A DNA stretch of 64,000 nucleotides from an uncultured Dehalococcoidia bacterium (GCA_951812395.1 CATOSD010000002.1:372001-436000); one strand, 5' to 3'; numbered from the stretch's first letter, positions 1 through 9,356 are shown. The notes: generated by a model not told the origin, from the letters alone. Translations and numbers: made by a program.

Positions 1-1
1 G

Positions 2-163
2 CTGGCGGAGAAGTCTGGAGAGGAGCAGATACAGGAACTGTTCCACTTCGCGAGCGCGCTTCACATCAACTTCTACGAAGGCTGGATGCCTCGAAGGATG
101 GTAAGGAGTGGGCTCGTTAGGGTCGGCGAACTGGTAAACAGTTTGGAACGCCTCCAATCCTGA
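2..163 (+). CDS. C-terminal fragment of a small helical protein (PaREP1-like?)
   Basis: An open frame enters from the left edge and ends at TGA 161-163. The 53 visible residues are helical and include the segment ALHINFYEGWMPRRMV, which resembles the LH-x-NFYE pattern of PaREP1/HEPN-like small proteins; that match is from memory and weak. The start lies outside the window, so length and function cannot be judged. The gene is convergent with the leftward ybjQ-type gene. Confidence 0.45.
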   Translation: MAEKSGEEQIQELFHFASALHINFYEGWMPRRMVRSGLVRVGELVNSLERLQS

Positions 164-180
164 GCAGGCTCGTGCCCCTG

Positions 181-495
181 CTACTCCACCACCACAGCCG
201 TCCCATACGCCAGTATCTCCGAAGCCCCGTTCATTATGCCGGAGGTCGTAAATCGCGCCCCGACTATCGCGTTCGCGCCCATCTGCTCCGCCGTCCTGCT
301 CATCCGCTCAACCGCCTCGTCCCTCGCCTGCGACATCAGGTTCGTGTACTCCGGTATCTCGCCGCCCGCGATGCTGCGCAGCCCCGCCATGATGTCGCGG
401 CCAATCGCGCGGGCCCGCACCGTGTTCCCGCGCACCATGCCCACCACGCTGACTATGCGCTTACCTTCGATCGTCTCAGTGGTGCTAACCAGCAT
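181..495 (-). CDS. YbjQ/UPF0145 family protein
   Basis: This 104-residue protein is a full-length member of the YbjQ family (Pfam PF01906), whose members form small pentameric beta-rich rings. Their biochemical role is unsettled, though some are described as heavy-metal-binding domains. Family hallmarks seen are a start with LVSTTETIEGKRI, an R-rich stretch at residues 27-40, GANAIVGARF at 73-82 and AYGTAVVV near the C-terminus. It lies 26 bp downstream of the FAD oxidase on the same strand and may be the last gene of that leftward transcript. Confidence 0.85.
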   Translation of the reverse strand: MLVSTTETIEGKRIVSVVGMVRGNTVRARAIGRDIMAGLRSIAGGEIPEYTNLMSQARDEAVERMSRTAEQMGANAIVGARFTTSGIMNGASEILAYGTAVVVE

Positions 496-521
496 ATGTC
501 GACCTCCCGCGATGCCCGCTT

Positions 522-1934
522 CTAGCCAAGCTGCTTGCCTGGATTCAGAATGTTGTTGGGGTCTAGCGCCCGCTTGATCCTGCGTACGGCGCTCATGCCG
601 GCGCCCAACTCCCGCTCCATCAGGTGGGCGAGCTTCACGCCCACGCCGTGGCAGTACTCCATCGTGCCGCCCATATCCTGTGCGAGAGTCAACGTCCTGT
701 CAACGACTTCACCCATGTCGCTGGAGGTCTGCCCGCCGCCATCGTCCTCTTCCAGGAACAGGAACGACAGCATCTCCGGGCGCGCCCACAGCGACCACTC
801 CCTCACTATGGCCCGCCTTTCGCGCAACAGCTCCTGGCAGCGGCGGCGGTACTCGAGCACCCTGGATACGGGCAGCGCGACGTGCAGGTACTCCATGCGA
901 TACTCGCTGCGCGCACGTCGAGCGCCGGCCACGTCGCCGCTCTGCAGCACCTGCCGCAGGTAGCGTTCGCCTGGCGCGTGGCGTGTGCGCCAGAAGTTTT
1001 CGGCCTCACCCTCGCCGGAAGGGTGACCGCCCATCGACTCGCAAATCTTCACGGCCCTGCCGTCGTGCGCCTCGGCTTCCTCTGCGAAACCCTCGAACGC
1101 GAGATACACGGTGGCATCGGACTCCACGGACTCGCCGTCGCGCCAAAGCTCCTCGCCGTAATCCAGCATGGTCGGCTGGACGCCCTCGGCGTACATCGTC
1201 ACTACTGCCTCGAATCCGGCCTCGAAGTCGGAGAACTCAATGGCCCGAAGTATGCGCCGTTCGGGCTGGGGGAAGGCCCGCAGCGTCGCCTCGGTGATGA
1301 CGCCCAGCGTGCCCTCGGTGCCGATGAGCAGGTGGGCAAGCGAAGGCCCGTAAGAGCGCTTAGGCACGTCTCTGGTGCGCACGATCTCGCCGTCGGGGAG
1401 CACCGCCTCCAACCCCAGCGCCTGGTCACCCATTGGTCCGTACTTTGCGGCGGTATACCCCACGCCGTTCGTGGAGAGTGCGCCGCCCACCGTGGCTATT
1501 GGACGGCTCCAGGGGTCGTGGCCCAGCAGCAGACCCTCGGAACGCAGTGCCTTCGCGGCAGTGTCCAGCACGACGCCCGCCTGCGCCCGGATGGTCATGT
1601 CACGTCGGCTCACGCGGCAGACGCGGTCCATGCGTTGGAGGTTCAGCACGATGCAGCCGTCGCTCGAAACCGCGGCGCCCATAACCCCCGTGCCGCCGCC
1701 GTATGGCGCCACTGGCACGTCCAGGCGGTTGGCAAGCTTGAGCACTCGCGATACGTCATTGGTGGAGGTGGGCCAGGCGATCGCCGCGGGTCGGGCGTCC
1801 AACCGGTGCACCGCGCCGAACGCTCGGTAGTCGCCAAGGGCGTCGCCGGCGTAGTCATTGAGGTGCTTCTGGTCCGTGGAGACGTTGCCGGCGCCAAGCA
1901 GGCCGGTCAGGTCCCGAATCAGGCCGGTGTTCAA
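522..1934 (-). CDS. FAD-linked oxidase (GlcD / alkyl-DHAP-synthase type)
   Basis: A 470-residue flavoprotein of the vanillyl-alcohol-oxidase fold. The FAD-binding domain shows VPVAPYGGGTGVMG at residues 73-86, ATVGGALSTNGVGYTAAKYG at 147-166 and TEGTLGVITEATLR at 206-219. The C-terminal cap ends with ALDPNNILNPGKQLG, typical of GlcD, D-lactate dehydrogenase and alkyldihydroxyacetonephosphate synthase relatives. Family members oxidise 2-hydroxy acids or build ether-lipid precursors; the sequence does not decide between them. The start is TTG at 1934. It follows cysS by 25 bp on the same strand, so the two may be co-transcribed. Confidence 0.85.
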   Translation of the reverse strand: MNTGLIRDLTGLLGAGNVSTDQKHLNDYAGDALGDYRAFGAVHRLDARPAAIAWPTSTNDVSRVLKLANRLDVPVAPYGGGTGVMGAAVSSDGCIVLNLQRMDRVCRVSRRDMTIRAQAGVVLDTAAKALRSEGLLLGHDPWSRPIATVGGALSTNGVGYTAAKYGPMGDQALGLEAVLPDGEIVRTRDVPKRSYGPSLAHLLIGTEGTLGVITEATLRAFPQPERRILRAIEFSDFEAGFEAVVTMYAEGVQPTMLDYGEELWRDGESVESDATVYLAFEGFAEEAEAHDGRAVKICESMGGHPSGEGEAENFWRTRHAPGERYLRQVLQSGDVAGARRARSEYRMEYLHVALPVSRVLEYRRRCQELLRERRAIVREWSLWARPEMLSFLFLEEDDGGGQTSSDMGEVVDRTLTLAQDMGGTMEYCHGVGVKLAHLMERELGAGMSAVRRIKRALDPNNILNPGKQLG

Positions 1935-1959
1935 CGGGGTGTCTTCAACCGCGTGCCGG

Positions 1960-3333
1960 CTACGGTCGGCCGGCGCGCCAGGCGGTGCCCTGCGGCTTGT
2001 CTTCGAGCGTCACCCCCAGCTCGGCGAGTCCGTCCCTGATCCTGTCCGCGAGAGCGTACTGCCTGGCCTCCCGAAGAGAAGAGCGGACCTCTATAAGCAA
2101 CTCGACGTACCGCCCGACATCCGCGTCCCCGCTTCGTTCCGGGGTAGTCAGCGTCAGGCCAAGAAGACTCGCGAGCTCACGCAGCTCGGATTGCGCGTTG
2201 GATATGTCCGCGCCATCCTCGTGGCCGCGGTTGATCGACCTTGCCAGGTCGAACAGGGCGGCAAGCGCCCGGGGCGTGTTCAGGTCGTCGTCCATGGCCT
2301 CGACGAAACGCTCTCGGAAGGGGGCGCCGTCGACGGCCGAGCGGTCTGCTGACGCGTCTCCTTCCAGAGCAATCGCGTTGCGCAGCCTCTCCAGCGCGCG
2401 CTCCTGGGCCTCCACGGCGCCGTCGTTGTACACCAACGGACTGCGGTAGTGCGAGCTGAGAATGAACAGCCGTAGCGCCTCACCGCTGTACTTGCCCAGC
2501 GCCTCTCGTATCGAGATGATGTTGCCCTGAGACTTGCTCATCTTGTCTTCGCCGAGCCGCAGCAGCCCGTTGTGCAGCCAGAACCGGGCGAATGGCTCGC
2601 GCTCGGTGAAGGACTCCGATTGCGCGATCTCGTTCTCGTGATGCGGGAAGACCAGGTCCTGGCCGCCGCCGTGGATGTCGACGCGTTCTCCAAGGTACTC
2701 CAGCGACATGGCGCTGCACTCGATGTGCCAGCCGGGCCTGCCTGGACCCCACGGGCTATCCCAGAAAGGCTCACCCGGCTTCTGCGACTTCCAGAGCGCG
2801 AAGTCCATCACATCCTCTTTGGACTCGTCGATCTCGACCCTCGCTCCGGCCATCAGGCTGTCCAAGCTCCTGCGGCTCAGTTTGCCGTAGTTTTCGATGG
2901 AACTCACCCGAAAGTAGACGTCACCCCCCACGGCGTAGGCGCAGTCCTTCCCTTCGAGTCCCTGGATCATCTCGATGATCTTGTCTATCTCGCCTGTGGC
3001 ACGCGGATAGTTGTGCGCACGGAGCACGCCCAGCGCGTCCATCTCGTCGAGGTATGCTTCTATGTTGGCCTCGGCAAGCTCGCTCATTGAAGTGCCGTTC
3101 TCGGCGGCAGCCTTTATCATCTTGTCGTCGACGTCGGTGAAGTTCTGGACGTGGAGCACCTCGAACCCCTTGAATTCGAGGTACCGCCTTACCATGTCGA
3201 ACGCGACGGACGACATGGCGTGGCCGAGATGCGAGGCCGAGTATGGCGTGATGCCGCAGACGTACATTCTAACTTTGCCGTCTACGGTTGCGAACTCTTC
3301 CCTGGTGCCGGACAGGGTGTTGTACAGTCTCAT
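1960..3333 (-). CDS. cysS: Cysteinyl-tRNA synthetase
   Basis: This 457-residue class I aminoacyl-tRNA synthetase charges tRNA-Cys in the cytoplasm. The HIGH box is HLGH (residues 35-38) and the KMSKS box is at 264-268. The zinc ligands that select cysteine are visible as Cys26, Cys206 (in WHIECS), His231 and Glu235 (in HHENE). The ATG at 3331-3333 overlaps the ispF stop as ATGA, which fixes the start although the frame stays open upstream. The C-terminal anticodon-binding region is present, so this is CysS rather than the shorter MshC ligase. It is translationally coupled to ispF. Confidence 0.96.
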   Translation of the reverse strand: MRLYNTLSGTREEFATVDGKVRMYVCGITPYSASHLGHAMSSVAFDMVRRYLEFKGFEVLHVQNFTDVDDKMIKAAAENGTSMSELAEANIEAYLDEMDALGVLRAHNYPRATGEIDKIIEMIQGLEGKDCAYAVGGDVYFRVSSIENYGKLSRRSLDSLMAGARVEIDESKEDVMDFALWKSQKPGEPFWDSPWGPGRPGWHIECSAMSLEYLGERVDIHGGGQDLVFPHHENEIAQSESFTEREPFARFWLHNGLLRLGEDKMSKSQGNIISIREALGKYSGEALRLFILSSHYRSPLVYNDGAVEAQERALERLRNAIALEGDASADRSAVDGAPFRERFVEAMDDDLNTPRALAALFDLARSINRGHEDGADISNAQSELRELASLLGLTLTTPERSGDADVGRYVELLIEVRSSLREARQYALADRIRDGLAELGVTLEDKPQGTAWRAGRP

Positions 3334-3812
3334 ACTATCTTTTCGACGGTGGCCACGGCGAGGCCGGCGATTCCCTCCGATCGGCCCGCGAACCCCAGCC
3401 CGTCGGTGGTCGTGGCTTTGACGTTCACATCCTCGCAGGACACCCCGAGCGCCGAGGCGAGCCTCGCGCTCATCCTGCCGAGATGGGGTTTGAGCTTGGG
3501 ACGTTGGGCCACAATTGTAGCATCTACATAGCTGGCGCGCCAACGCCTCGCGGCCAGGATGGCGACGGTGCGGGCCACCAATTCCAGGCTCTCGATTCCC
3601 CTGTATTCCGGGTCGCCGGGCGGGAAGTGGTCGCCAATGTCCCCCAGTCCCGCCGCGCCCAGCATGGCATCTATGACGGCATGGGAGAGCACGTCGCCGT
3701 CGCTGTGGCCGTCCAGTCCCAGGTGGCAGGGAACGTGCACTCCACCGAGCACCAGCCTTCGCCCCTCCGCCAGTGGGTGGGCGTCAAAGCCTATGCCGGT
3801 GCGCGTCTTCAT
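3330..3812 (-). CDS. ispF: 2-C-methyl-D-erythritol 2,4-cyclodiphosphate synthase
   Basis: IspF converts CDP-methylerythritol 2-phosphate to the cyclic diphosphate in the MEP isoprenoid pathway. The 160-residue product has the usual length. Metal ligands appear in GIGFDAHPL (Asp10, His12) and in SDGDVLSHAVIDAMLGAAGLGDIG (His44). The start ATG overlaps the ispD stop and the stop overlaps the cysS ATG, both as ATGA. The ispD-ispF-cysS order is a common bacterial arrangement. Confidence 0.96.
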   Translation of the reverse strand: MKTRTGIGFDAHPLAEGRRLVLGGVHVPCHLGLDGHSDGDVLSHAVIDAMLGAAGLGDIGDHFPPGDPEYRGIESLELVARTVAILAARRWRASYVDATIVAQRPKLKPHLGRMSARLASALGVSCEDVNVKATTTDGLGFAGRSEGIAGLAVATVEKIV

Positions 3813-4546
3813 GCGCCGCCGGCCGTCGCCACCCGTCGGGCCAGAATCGCTCCGGCCACCGCGTAGTCCTCAGGCGTGGTGAGCTTGATGTTGTCTCGCG
3901 TGCCGTCGAAAAGGCGCACTCTGCCGCCCACGCCCTCCACCATAGCGGCGTCATCCGTGAAGATGCCATCCGCGTGGGCGTGGGCCTCGACGAGCAGATC
4001 GCGTCGGAACACTTGTGGAGTCTGTACGCTGCGCAGGCTCTCCCTGTCGAGAGTGCCTGCCGAAAAGCCGTCTGGGTCCACGCTCTTGATGGTGTCCGTG
4101 ACCGGCACGACGGCGGCGGCGGCCCCCGTTTGCCGCGCCGCGCGCAGGCCGCGCACAAGCAACTCAGCGGTGAGGAAAGGGCGCGCGCCGTCGTGGACGA
4201 CAACCCACTCGGCGTCCGGCAGCCGGCTCAGTCCGGCGGCCACTGAGTCCTGCCGCCGGTCGCCGCCGGGCCACACGGCGGCGACTTTGCTCCAGCCGCG
4301 CTCTCCCGCCAGAGTTTTGCACCGCGACACCCTGTCGGCAGAGACTACCAGCACAATCGCGTCCACGTGGGGGCTGCCCTCCAGCACCTCGACGCTGAAC
4401 GCCAGAGCCGGCTTCTCCCGGGCGCCAGGAAGCGGGTCGAATATCTTGTCCCCCCCGCCCATGCGGACCCCGCTCCCCGCCGCGACCACGATGGCCGACG
4501 CTGTCGGAACGCTGATGCCACATTCGTTCGGGCCGCCAGGGACCAC
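3809..4546 (-). CDS. ispD: 2-C-methyl-D-erythritol 4-phosphate cytidylyltransferase
   Basis: IspD transfers CMP to methylerythritol phosphate, two steps before IspF in the MEP pathway. Visible motifs are AIVVAAGSGVRMGGGDKIF (nucleotide-binding loop, where the usual PKQ is replaced by GDK), VVVHDGARP, TPQVF, FTDDAAM and NIKLTTPED. The chosen start is GTG at 4544-4546, which has a GGAG eight bases upstream and begins 2 bp after the stop of the preceding gene. An upstream TTG at 4580-4582 would add 12 residues. The product is about 245 residues, slightly longer than usual. The stop overlaps ispF. Confidence 0.95.
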   Translation of the reverse strand: MVPGGPNECGISVPTASAIVVAAGSGVRMGGGDKIFDPLPGAREKPALAFSVEVLEGSPHVDAIVLVVSADRVSRCKTLAGERGWSKVAAVWPGGDRRQDSVAAGLSRLPDAEWVVVHDGARPFLTAELLVRGLRAARQTGAAAAVVPVTDTIKSVDPDGFSAGTLDRESLRSVQTPQVFRRDLLVEAHAHADGIFTDDAAMVEGVGGRVRLFDGTRDNIKLTTPEDYAVAGAILARRVATAGGA

Positions 4547-4548
4547 CT

Positions 4549-5604
4549 TCAGGCTCTCCGCGGTCTTGCGAACACGATACAACCGGACGACGTCTGGAGC
4601 ACGCGCGTTATCACCACGTCCAGGTTGCTGCCCTTGTACTCCGCGCCGCCCTCAACAACCATCATGGTGCCGTCGTCCAGGAATCCCACGCCCTGGCCCG
4701 CTTCCCGACCGTCCTGCAAGACCGTGACGGTGGAGGTCTCGCCCGGCAGGAGCGCGGGCCGCAGTGAGGTGGCGAGCTCGTTGATGTTGAGCACCGCCAC
4801 TCCCTGGAACTGCGCCACGCGGTTGAGGTTGAAGTCCGTGGTAATGATCGAGGCACTGAGGCTCTTGGCCAATTCCACCAGGCGGCTGTCGACCTGCTGG
4901 CCGTCATCCTCCCCAACGTCAATGATCTCGATCTCGACGCCGCCGCCGTCCCGAAGCCTGTTGAGCACCTCCAACCCGCGCCTGCCCCGGTTGCGGCGCA
5001 TCCCGTCGCTGGAGTCGGCAACCCGCTGGAGCTCGTCAAGCACGAAGTTTGGCACCACAAGACAGCCCAGAACGAACCCCGTGTGACTTATGTCGGCTAT
5101 GCGGCCGTCGATAATCGCGCTTGTGTCGAGAAGTATCTTCGGGGAAGCGGGTAAGCTGCCGTTGATCGAGACTCCGGTGGAACCTTGGGCAAAGAAGCCC
5201 TGGAAAAGGTCGCGCCTTGGCGAAAGCATGAAGGCACCGCCGAGGTAGGCGAACAGCATCGAGAGAGCGGCGGGCAGCGCTATGCCGAACCAGCCTGGAA
5301 GCCGTGCCAGCGGTATGGCCAGCAACAGCGCAAGCAGCAGCCCGATCGCCACACCGGCCACGCCGGAGAACAGCCGAGAGGTTGGCACGCCCTCGGCCTG
5401 GGAAGCCAACACGCCCGCCAGCCTGCTGCCCACGTATGGCGTGGCCGCGATGCCCACCAACCCGCCGAAGACGGTCAGGCCGAACACCCAGTGAACGTAG
5501 TACTCCGGCCCCCAGGTGGCGCTTATGTACTCTCCCAGCCTCCAGCCGCCGGTGGCGAGCAACGCCCCGCCCACCAAACGCCCAAGTGTCTTGACCACGG
5601 CCAT
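4549..5604 (-). CDS. Membrane PIN-TRAM domain protein (YacL type)
   Basis: The product is 351 residues from ATG 5602-5604. The N-terminal half has four hydrophobic segments, followed by a PIN nuclease domain starting ILLDTSAIIDGRI, with further acidic residues in VLDEL and TTDFNLN. A C-terminal TRAM-like beta domain ends at VITRVLQTSSG. This is the layout of Bacillus YacL and its actinobacterial relatives, membrane proteins of unknown substrate often encoded just upstream of ispD, as here. The gene heads the leftward ispD-ispF-cysS run. A longer reading to 5667 adds a low-complexity Cys-rich stretch that is unlikely to be translated. Confidence 0.9.
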   Translation of the reverse strand: MAVVKTLGRLVGGALLATGGWRLGEYISATWGPEYYVHWVFGLTVFGGLVGIAATPYVGSRLAGVLASQAEGVPTSRLFSGVAGVAIGLLLALLLAIPLARLPGWFGIALPAALSMLFAYLGGAFMLSPRRDLFQGFFAQGSTGVSINGSLPASPKILLDTSAIIDGRIADISHTGFVLGCLVVPNFVLDELQRVADSSDGMRRNRGRRGLEVLNRLRDGGGVEIEIIDVGEDDGQQVDSRLVELAKSLSASIITTDFNLNRVAQFQGVAVLNINELATSLRPALLPGETSTVTVLQDGREAGQGVGFLDDGTMMVVEGGAEYKGSNLDVVITRVLQTSSGCIVFARPRRA

Positions 5605-5838
5605 GTCACACCATCGATCACCGGCGCAGCAGCGACACTTCCCTCGCCCGCCCCCGGTTGCGGACAAAGCATCGAAAAGCTGTAGTATAGTGAATGGAGC
5701 TAGGTTAACACCGACTTCTGAGACCTGTCAAAACCGGCCGGACGCGGTTACGCCGCGTAACGCGTGGGCTGACGCGGCCGTATGCCGCTGCTCCCCCACA
5801 GATGGTGCGACCGCTCCGCCCGAAAGGAGACCGACGGC

Positions 5839-6984
5839 ATGCTGCCTCGCCGCTCCCGCCTGCTGAAGCTCATCGCGCTGGGCTGGTTCGTCACGCTCGT
5901 CGTCGCGCTCGCCGCCACACCCCAGGTGCGCACCGCGTCCCACACGCTACTCCTTGTTCCGCAGCTTCTCCCCGCGATTCCCGTCAAGCCGCAGCAGTGG
6001 TTCGTCGGCGAACCAACGCGGCGACCTGTGGTCTACACCAGCGGCAACAGCAAGGAGAACGCTGACCTGTACATTCCCGCCGGCGGAGGCAGGCACGGCG
6101 CGGTGCTGCTCTTCCTTGGCGTCAACCCGGCAGGCAAGGACGACGAGCGCGTCGTGAACCTGGCCGAGGGGCTCGCGCGAGCCGGACTTGTTGTGATGAT
6201 CCCCTGGTCGGACAGGATGACCCAGAAGCGGGTTCACGTGGAGGAAGTGGAAAACCTGGTGGCGGCGTTCCTCCACATGCAATCCCTCGAAGAAGTCGAC
6301 TCCAACAGACTGGGCATGGGAGGTTTCTGCGTCGGTGCGTCTCTGGCCGCGGTCGCGGCCCAGGACGAGCGTGTTCGCGACGACGTGCAGTTTGTGAACT
6401 TCTTCGGCGGCTACTACGACGCGAGAGACCTGGTGAAGTCCGTGGTGGCTGAGAGCCGCTTCTACGGCGACGACTCCGAAGCGTGGGAGCCCGACATCCT
6501 GAGCGTCGAGGTGGTGACTTCGCACCTTGTCGAATCGGTGCCGGATCCCATCGAGAGGGCGCTGCTCTCGACCAGGTTCGAGGGCGGGTCAACCGAAGCG
6601 ACCGTGAAGGAGGAAGCGCTCTCGCCTGAGGCTCGGGCGGTGTACGCCCTGCTCTCGGAGCCCACCCTCGAGGAGGCCGAAGTGCTGCTGGCGCAACTCC
6701 CGGAACGGGCGCTGGCGGAACTTGCCGCCATTTCTCCAAGCAAAGGCATCGACCGGCTCAGCGCGCGCACCCTCATCATGCACGACCGCCAGGACGCGCT
6801 GGTGCCCTCCGAGGAGTCGAGGCGTATGGCGGATGCCATGCGCGCCCGCGGAGACCTCTACTACACCGAGTTCTCTTTCTTCAAACACGTCGATCCCACT
6901 CGGCCCGCGAGCCCCGCCGTGTTCGCCAGGGAGTCTTTCAAGCTGTACCTCCACCTGTACAACGTGCTCCGCGAGGCGCGCTGA
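5839..6984 (+). CDS. Secreted or membrane-anchored dienelactone-hydrolase-like protein
   Basis: A 381-residue alpha/beta hydrolase. The start ATG at 5839 has an AAAGGAGA ribosome site 9 bp upstream; an in-frame ATG at 5782 lacks one. Residues 1-30 are a basic stretch followed by a hydrophobic segment (LIALGWFVTLVVALAAT), so the enzyme is probably exported or tethered. The nucleophile elbow GGFCVGAS (Cys164) has the G-x-C-x-G form of dienelactone hydrolases. The acid is probably in MHDRQDALVP and the His in FKHVDP. The substrate is unknown. It is divergent from the PIN-TRAM gene. Confidence 0.75.
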   Translation: MLPRRSRLLKLIALGWFVTLVVALAATPQVRTASHTLLLVPQLLPAIPVKPQQWFVGEPTRRPVVYTSGNSKENADLYIPAGGGRHGAVLLFLGVNPAGKDDERVVNLAEGLARAGLVVMIPWSDRMTQKRVHVEEVENLVAAFLHMQSLEEVDSNRLGMGGFCVGASLAAVAAQDERVRDDVQFVNFFGGYYDARDLVKSVVAESRFYGDDSEAWEPDILSVEVVTSHLVESVPDPIERALLSTRFEGGSTEATVKEEALSPEARAVYALLSEPTLEEAEVLLAQLPERALAELAAISPSKGIDRLSARTLIMHDRQDALVPSEESRRMADAMRARGDLYYTEFSFFKHVDPTRPASPAVFARESFKLYLHLYNVLREAR

Positions 6985-7027
6985 GTTTGCCGCCCCTGAT
7001 TTAGTGGTATAATGACCGTGATACCAA

Positions 7028-7065
7028 CCTGCCCGTGCGAGCGGCTCTCGCTCGCTGCGGGCAGG
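7028..7065 (+). promoter_or_regulatory. Strong hairpin in the leader of the EVE gene
   Basis: Two stacked complementary arms, CCTGCCCG with CGGGCAGG and GCGAGCG with CGCTCGC, can form an about 15-bp stem closed by a five-base loop. A TATAAT box lies at 7009-7014, so the hairpin would sit near the 5' end of the EVE mRNA. No T-run follows, which argues against a simple intrinsic terminator. Confidence 0.45.
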
Positions 7066-7090
7066 CTCCACCCGGACGGGGTACACGCCA

Positions 7091-7675
7091 ATGGGAAAGA
7101 ACTTCTGGATGATAGTCGAGACCCTGGAGAACTACGAGGTCGCCAGGGAGATTGGTTTCAGCGAGTACGCCTTCGGCCCCAGGTACCGCCGGCGCGCCGA
7201 AAGGATGCAGCCTAACGACCGCTTTCTCTTCTACGTGAAAGACCTGCGCAAGTGGGTCGCCACCGCCACTGTCACGTCCCCTTGCTTCGAGAACAACCGG
7301 GGCATCTGGAAGCCCAACGGCTCCATGATGCACCGCCGCTACAACGTGGAGTTGAGCCCCGATATCGTTCTGAAAGAGAAGGACTTTATCGACGCGCTGG
7401 TGCTCGGCCCAAGGCTGGAGTACGTCAAGCGATGGGCTCCCGAGGACTGGCCCCTGGCGTTCTTCGACGTGCTGCACCTGCTGCCGCAAAGGGACTTCCG
7501 CCTGATAGAGGGCGAGATGAGGCGGCTGCTGCCCAGGAGACGCAATCGCGGCAACCGCGGCGGAGGCAGGCCCGGCGACCGCCGGTACTCGCAAGGCCCC
7601 GACCAGGCCAACGGCGAGTCGCAGGGCGGGCGTTCGTGTCGAAACTCCGCGACCAGGCCCGCCGACCGGGACTGA
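7091..7675 (+). CDS. EVE domain protein
   Basis: A 194-residue protein. Residues 1-150 form an EVE (PUA-like) domain: NFWMIVETLENYEVAREIGF, then MQPNDRFLFYVKDLRKWVATATV, then a core that ends around LHLLPQRDFRLIEGEM. EVE domains bind modified bases in DNA or RNA and occur in restriction, RNA modification and thymocyte-nuclear-protein-like proteins. The last 45 residues are an Arg/Gly-rich tail (RRRNRGNRGGGRPGDRR) that looks disordered and nucleic-acid binding. The gene stands alone, convergent with an aldo/keto reductase. Confidence 0.8.
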   Translation: MGKNFWMIVETLENYEVAREIGFSEYAFGPRYRRRAERMQPNDRFLFYVKDLRKWVATATVTSPCFENNRGIWKPNGSMMHRRYNVELSPDIVLKEKDFIDALVLGPRLEYVKRWAPEDWPLAFFDVLHLLPQRDFRLIEGEMRRLLPRRRNRGNRGGGRPGDRRYSQGPDQANGESQGGRSCRNSATRPADRD

Positions 7676-7687
7676 GCGAGCCGTCTC

Positions 7688-8686
7688 TCAGGCAGCCGTC
7701 CCGCTCAGCGGCCCATGCGCGTCCGGCAGGCCGCCCTCGTCGTACAGCTCTCTCAGCCGCTCCAGGAATTCCTCCGGAATGTCCTCGCCGTCCGACGCGG
7801 CGGCGAACTCCTCGAGCCTCTCGGCGCCTGCGACGTTCGGCAGCGCCGATGCCACCAGCGGCTCCGACAGCACGAACCTGATAGCCAGTTGGCCCATCGT
7901 CAGGTCGAGGTTGCTAGTCAGGAAACCCAGCCCGTCGAGCTCGCCCGCGCCGGGCATCGGCGCGCCGTGCTCCAGGTCGCCCTCACGTTCCTCCCCCGCG
8001 TCCGGCGATGGGCGCGTCGCTGCCAGCGCGCCCCGTGCGTGCGGCTCCCTGGCGATGAGCCCTGTGTTCGTCTCACCCGCGACGGGGAACAGGTCGCGTG
8101 CGGGCCGCTGCTCCAGCATGTTGTACACCAGTTGTAGCGCGCTTCCACTCCGCTCCTGCATCGCCGCCTCTGCCTCCTCGTCCCAAGGCACGCCCGGCTC
8201 CGGAGCGAAGCCGTAGTACCTTATCTTGCCCTCCCGCACCAGGTTTTCCAGCGTGTCGAAAAGCTCGTCGTCCTCCAGCTGGTACATAGTGGGGTTGTGA
8301 AGCTGGTACAGGTCTATGTAGTCGGAGTTAAGCCTGCGCAGGCTCTGCTCGCAGGCGTAGCGGACGTAACGGGGGCTGAAGTTCTGCTCGCGCGGCCTGG
8401 GATTGGGGTCCAGGACCTTGGTGTACATGTCATAGCCGACTTTCGTCGCGACTATGATATCGTGCCGCTGGCGCCTCAGCGCCCTCGACAGCACTCTCTC
8501 GCCGTATCCGTCGCCGTAGGTGTCGGCCGTGTCGAAGAAAGTAACTCCCAGGTCGAACGCCCTGACCAGCAGGCTGACGGCCTCCTCCTCGCTCACTAGC
8601 GGCCCGCCCCCGGACGCAAGCGTCCACAGGCCGAAACCAATATCCGACAGTTCGAGTTCCGTGTTGCCGAGCGTCCTGTATCTCAA
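7688..8686 (-). CDS. Aldo/keto reductase
   Basis: A 332-residue NADPH-dependent oxidoreductase of the AKR (YajO/YghZ-like) group. The catalytic tetrad is visible: Asp52 and Tyr57 in FFDTADTYGDG, Lys82 in IVATKVGY and His130 in DLYQLHNP. The N-terminus MRYRTLGNTELELSDIGFG is typical. It starts at TTG 8684-8686. The stop is 12 bp from the convergent EVE gene stop. The substrate is unknown. Confidence 0.92.
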   Translation of the reverse strand: MRYRTLGNTELELSDIGFGLWTLASGGGPLVSEEEAVSLLVRAFDLGVTFFDTADTYGDGYGERVLSRALRRQRHDIIVATKVGYDMYTKVLDPNPRPREQNFSPRYVRYACEQSLRRLNSDYIDLYQLHNPTMYQLEDDELFDTLENLVREGKIRYYGFAPEPGVPWDEEAEAAMQERSGSALQLVYNMLEQRPARDLFPVAGETNTGLIAREPHARGALAATRPSPDAGEEREGDLEHGAPMPGAGELDGLGFLTSNLDLTMGQLAIRFVLSEPLVASALPNVAGAERLEEFAAASDGEDIPEEFLERLRELYDEGGLPDAHGPLSGTAA

Positions 8687-8883
8687 ACCACCAGCTCCGG
8701 CGGGATTCGCGAGCGCCCAAGCGTGGGCAGGACGCCTCGCGCAGCCTCACATCAACGCACCTGATCGGATTGTATGCTAACCCGGTGATGGAGGACAGCC
8801 CGCGAATGCGCAGTCTCACGCTTGCGTCCGACATGGCACGTTTCCTACACTGGGCCAATACACTATGATGCCAGGAGGGATAG

Positions 8884-9356
8884 ATGGTCAAGAGCGAAGC
8901 GCAAACGGTGCAGGACTACCTTGACGAGATGCCCGACGACCGCCGGGAGTCGATGCAGGCGGTGCGCCAGGTGGTGCTCGACAACCTGCCGCACGGTTAC
9001 CGGGAGATGATGCTCTACGGCATGATCGGGTGGGCCATCCCCCTTGAGGTCTACCCAGAGACCTACAACGGCCACCCTCTGGCCTACGCCTCCCTGGGCA
9101 ATCAGAAGAACTACATGTCGCTGTACCTGATGAACGTCTACGGCGACCAGGTAACCGAGAAGTGGTTCAAGGAACAGTTCGCCGCGCGTGGAAAGAAGCT
9201 GAACATGGGCAAGTCTTGCGTGCGCTTCAAGCGGGTAGACGACCTGCCGCTCGACCTGATAGGCGAGGTCATTTCCCTCACACCGGCCCAGGACTACATC
9301 CGCCACTACGAGCAGTCCAGGGCCAACATGAAGAGCAACAGGAAGCGCGCCAAGCG

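Noticed and set aside
624..2039. A 471-codon plus-strand frame opposite the FAD oxidase
   Set aside because: Low-complexity His/Arg/Ala-rich translation with no motif; the minus strand encodes a complete flavoprotein.
1960..3333. CysS homologue as the missing MshC ligase of a mycothiol pathway
   Set aside because: It has full CysS length, an intact anticodon-binding region and the usual ispDF context, so it is the housekeeping synthetase.
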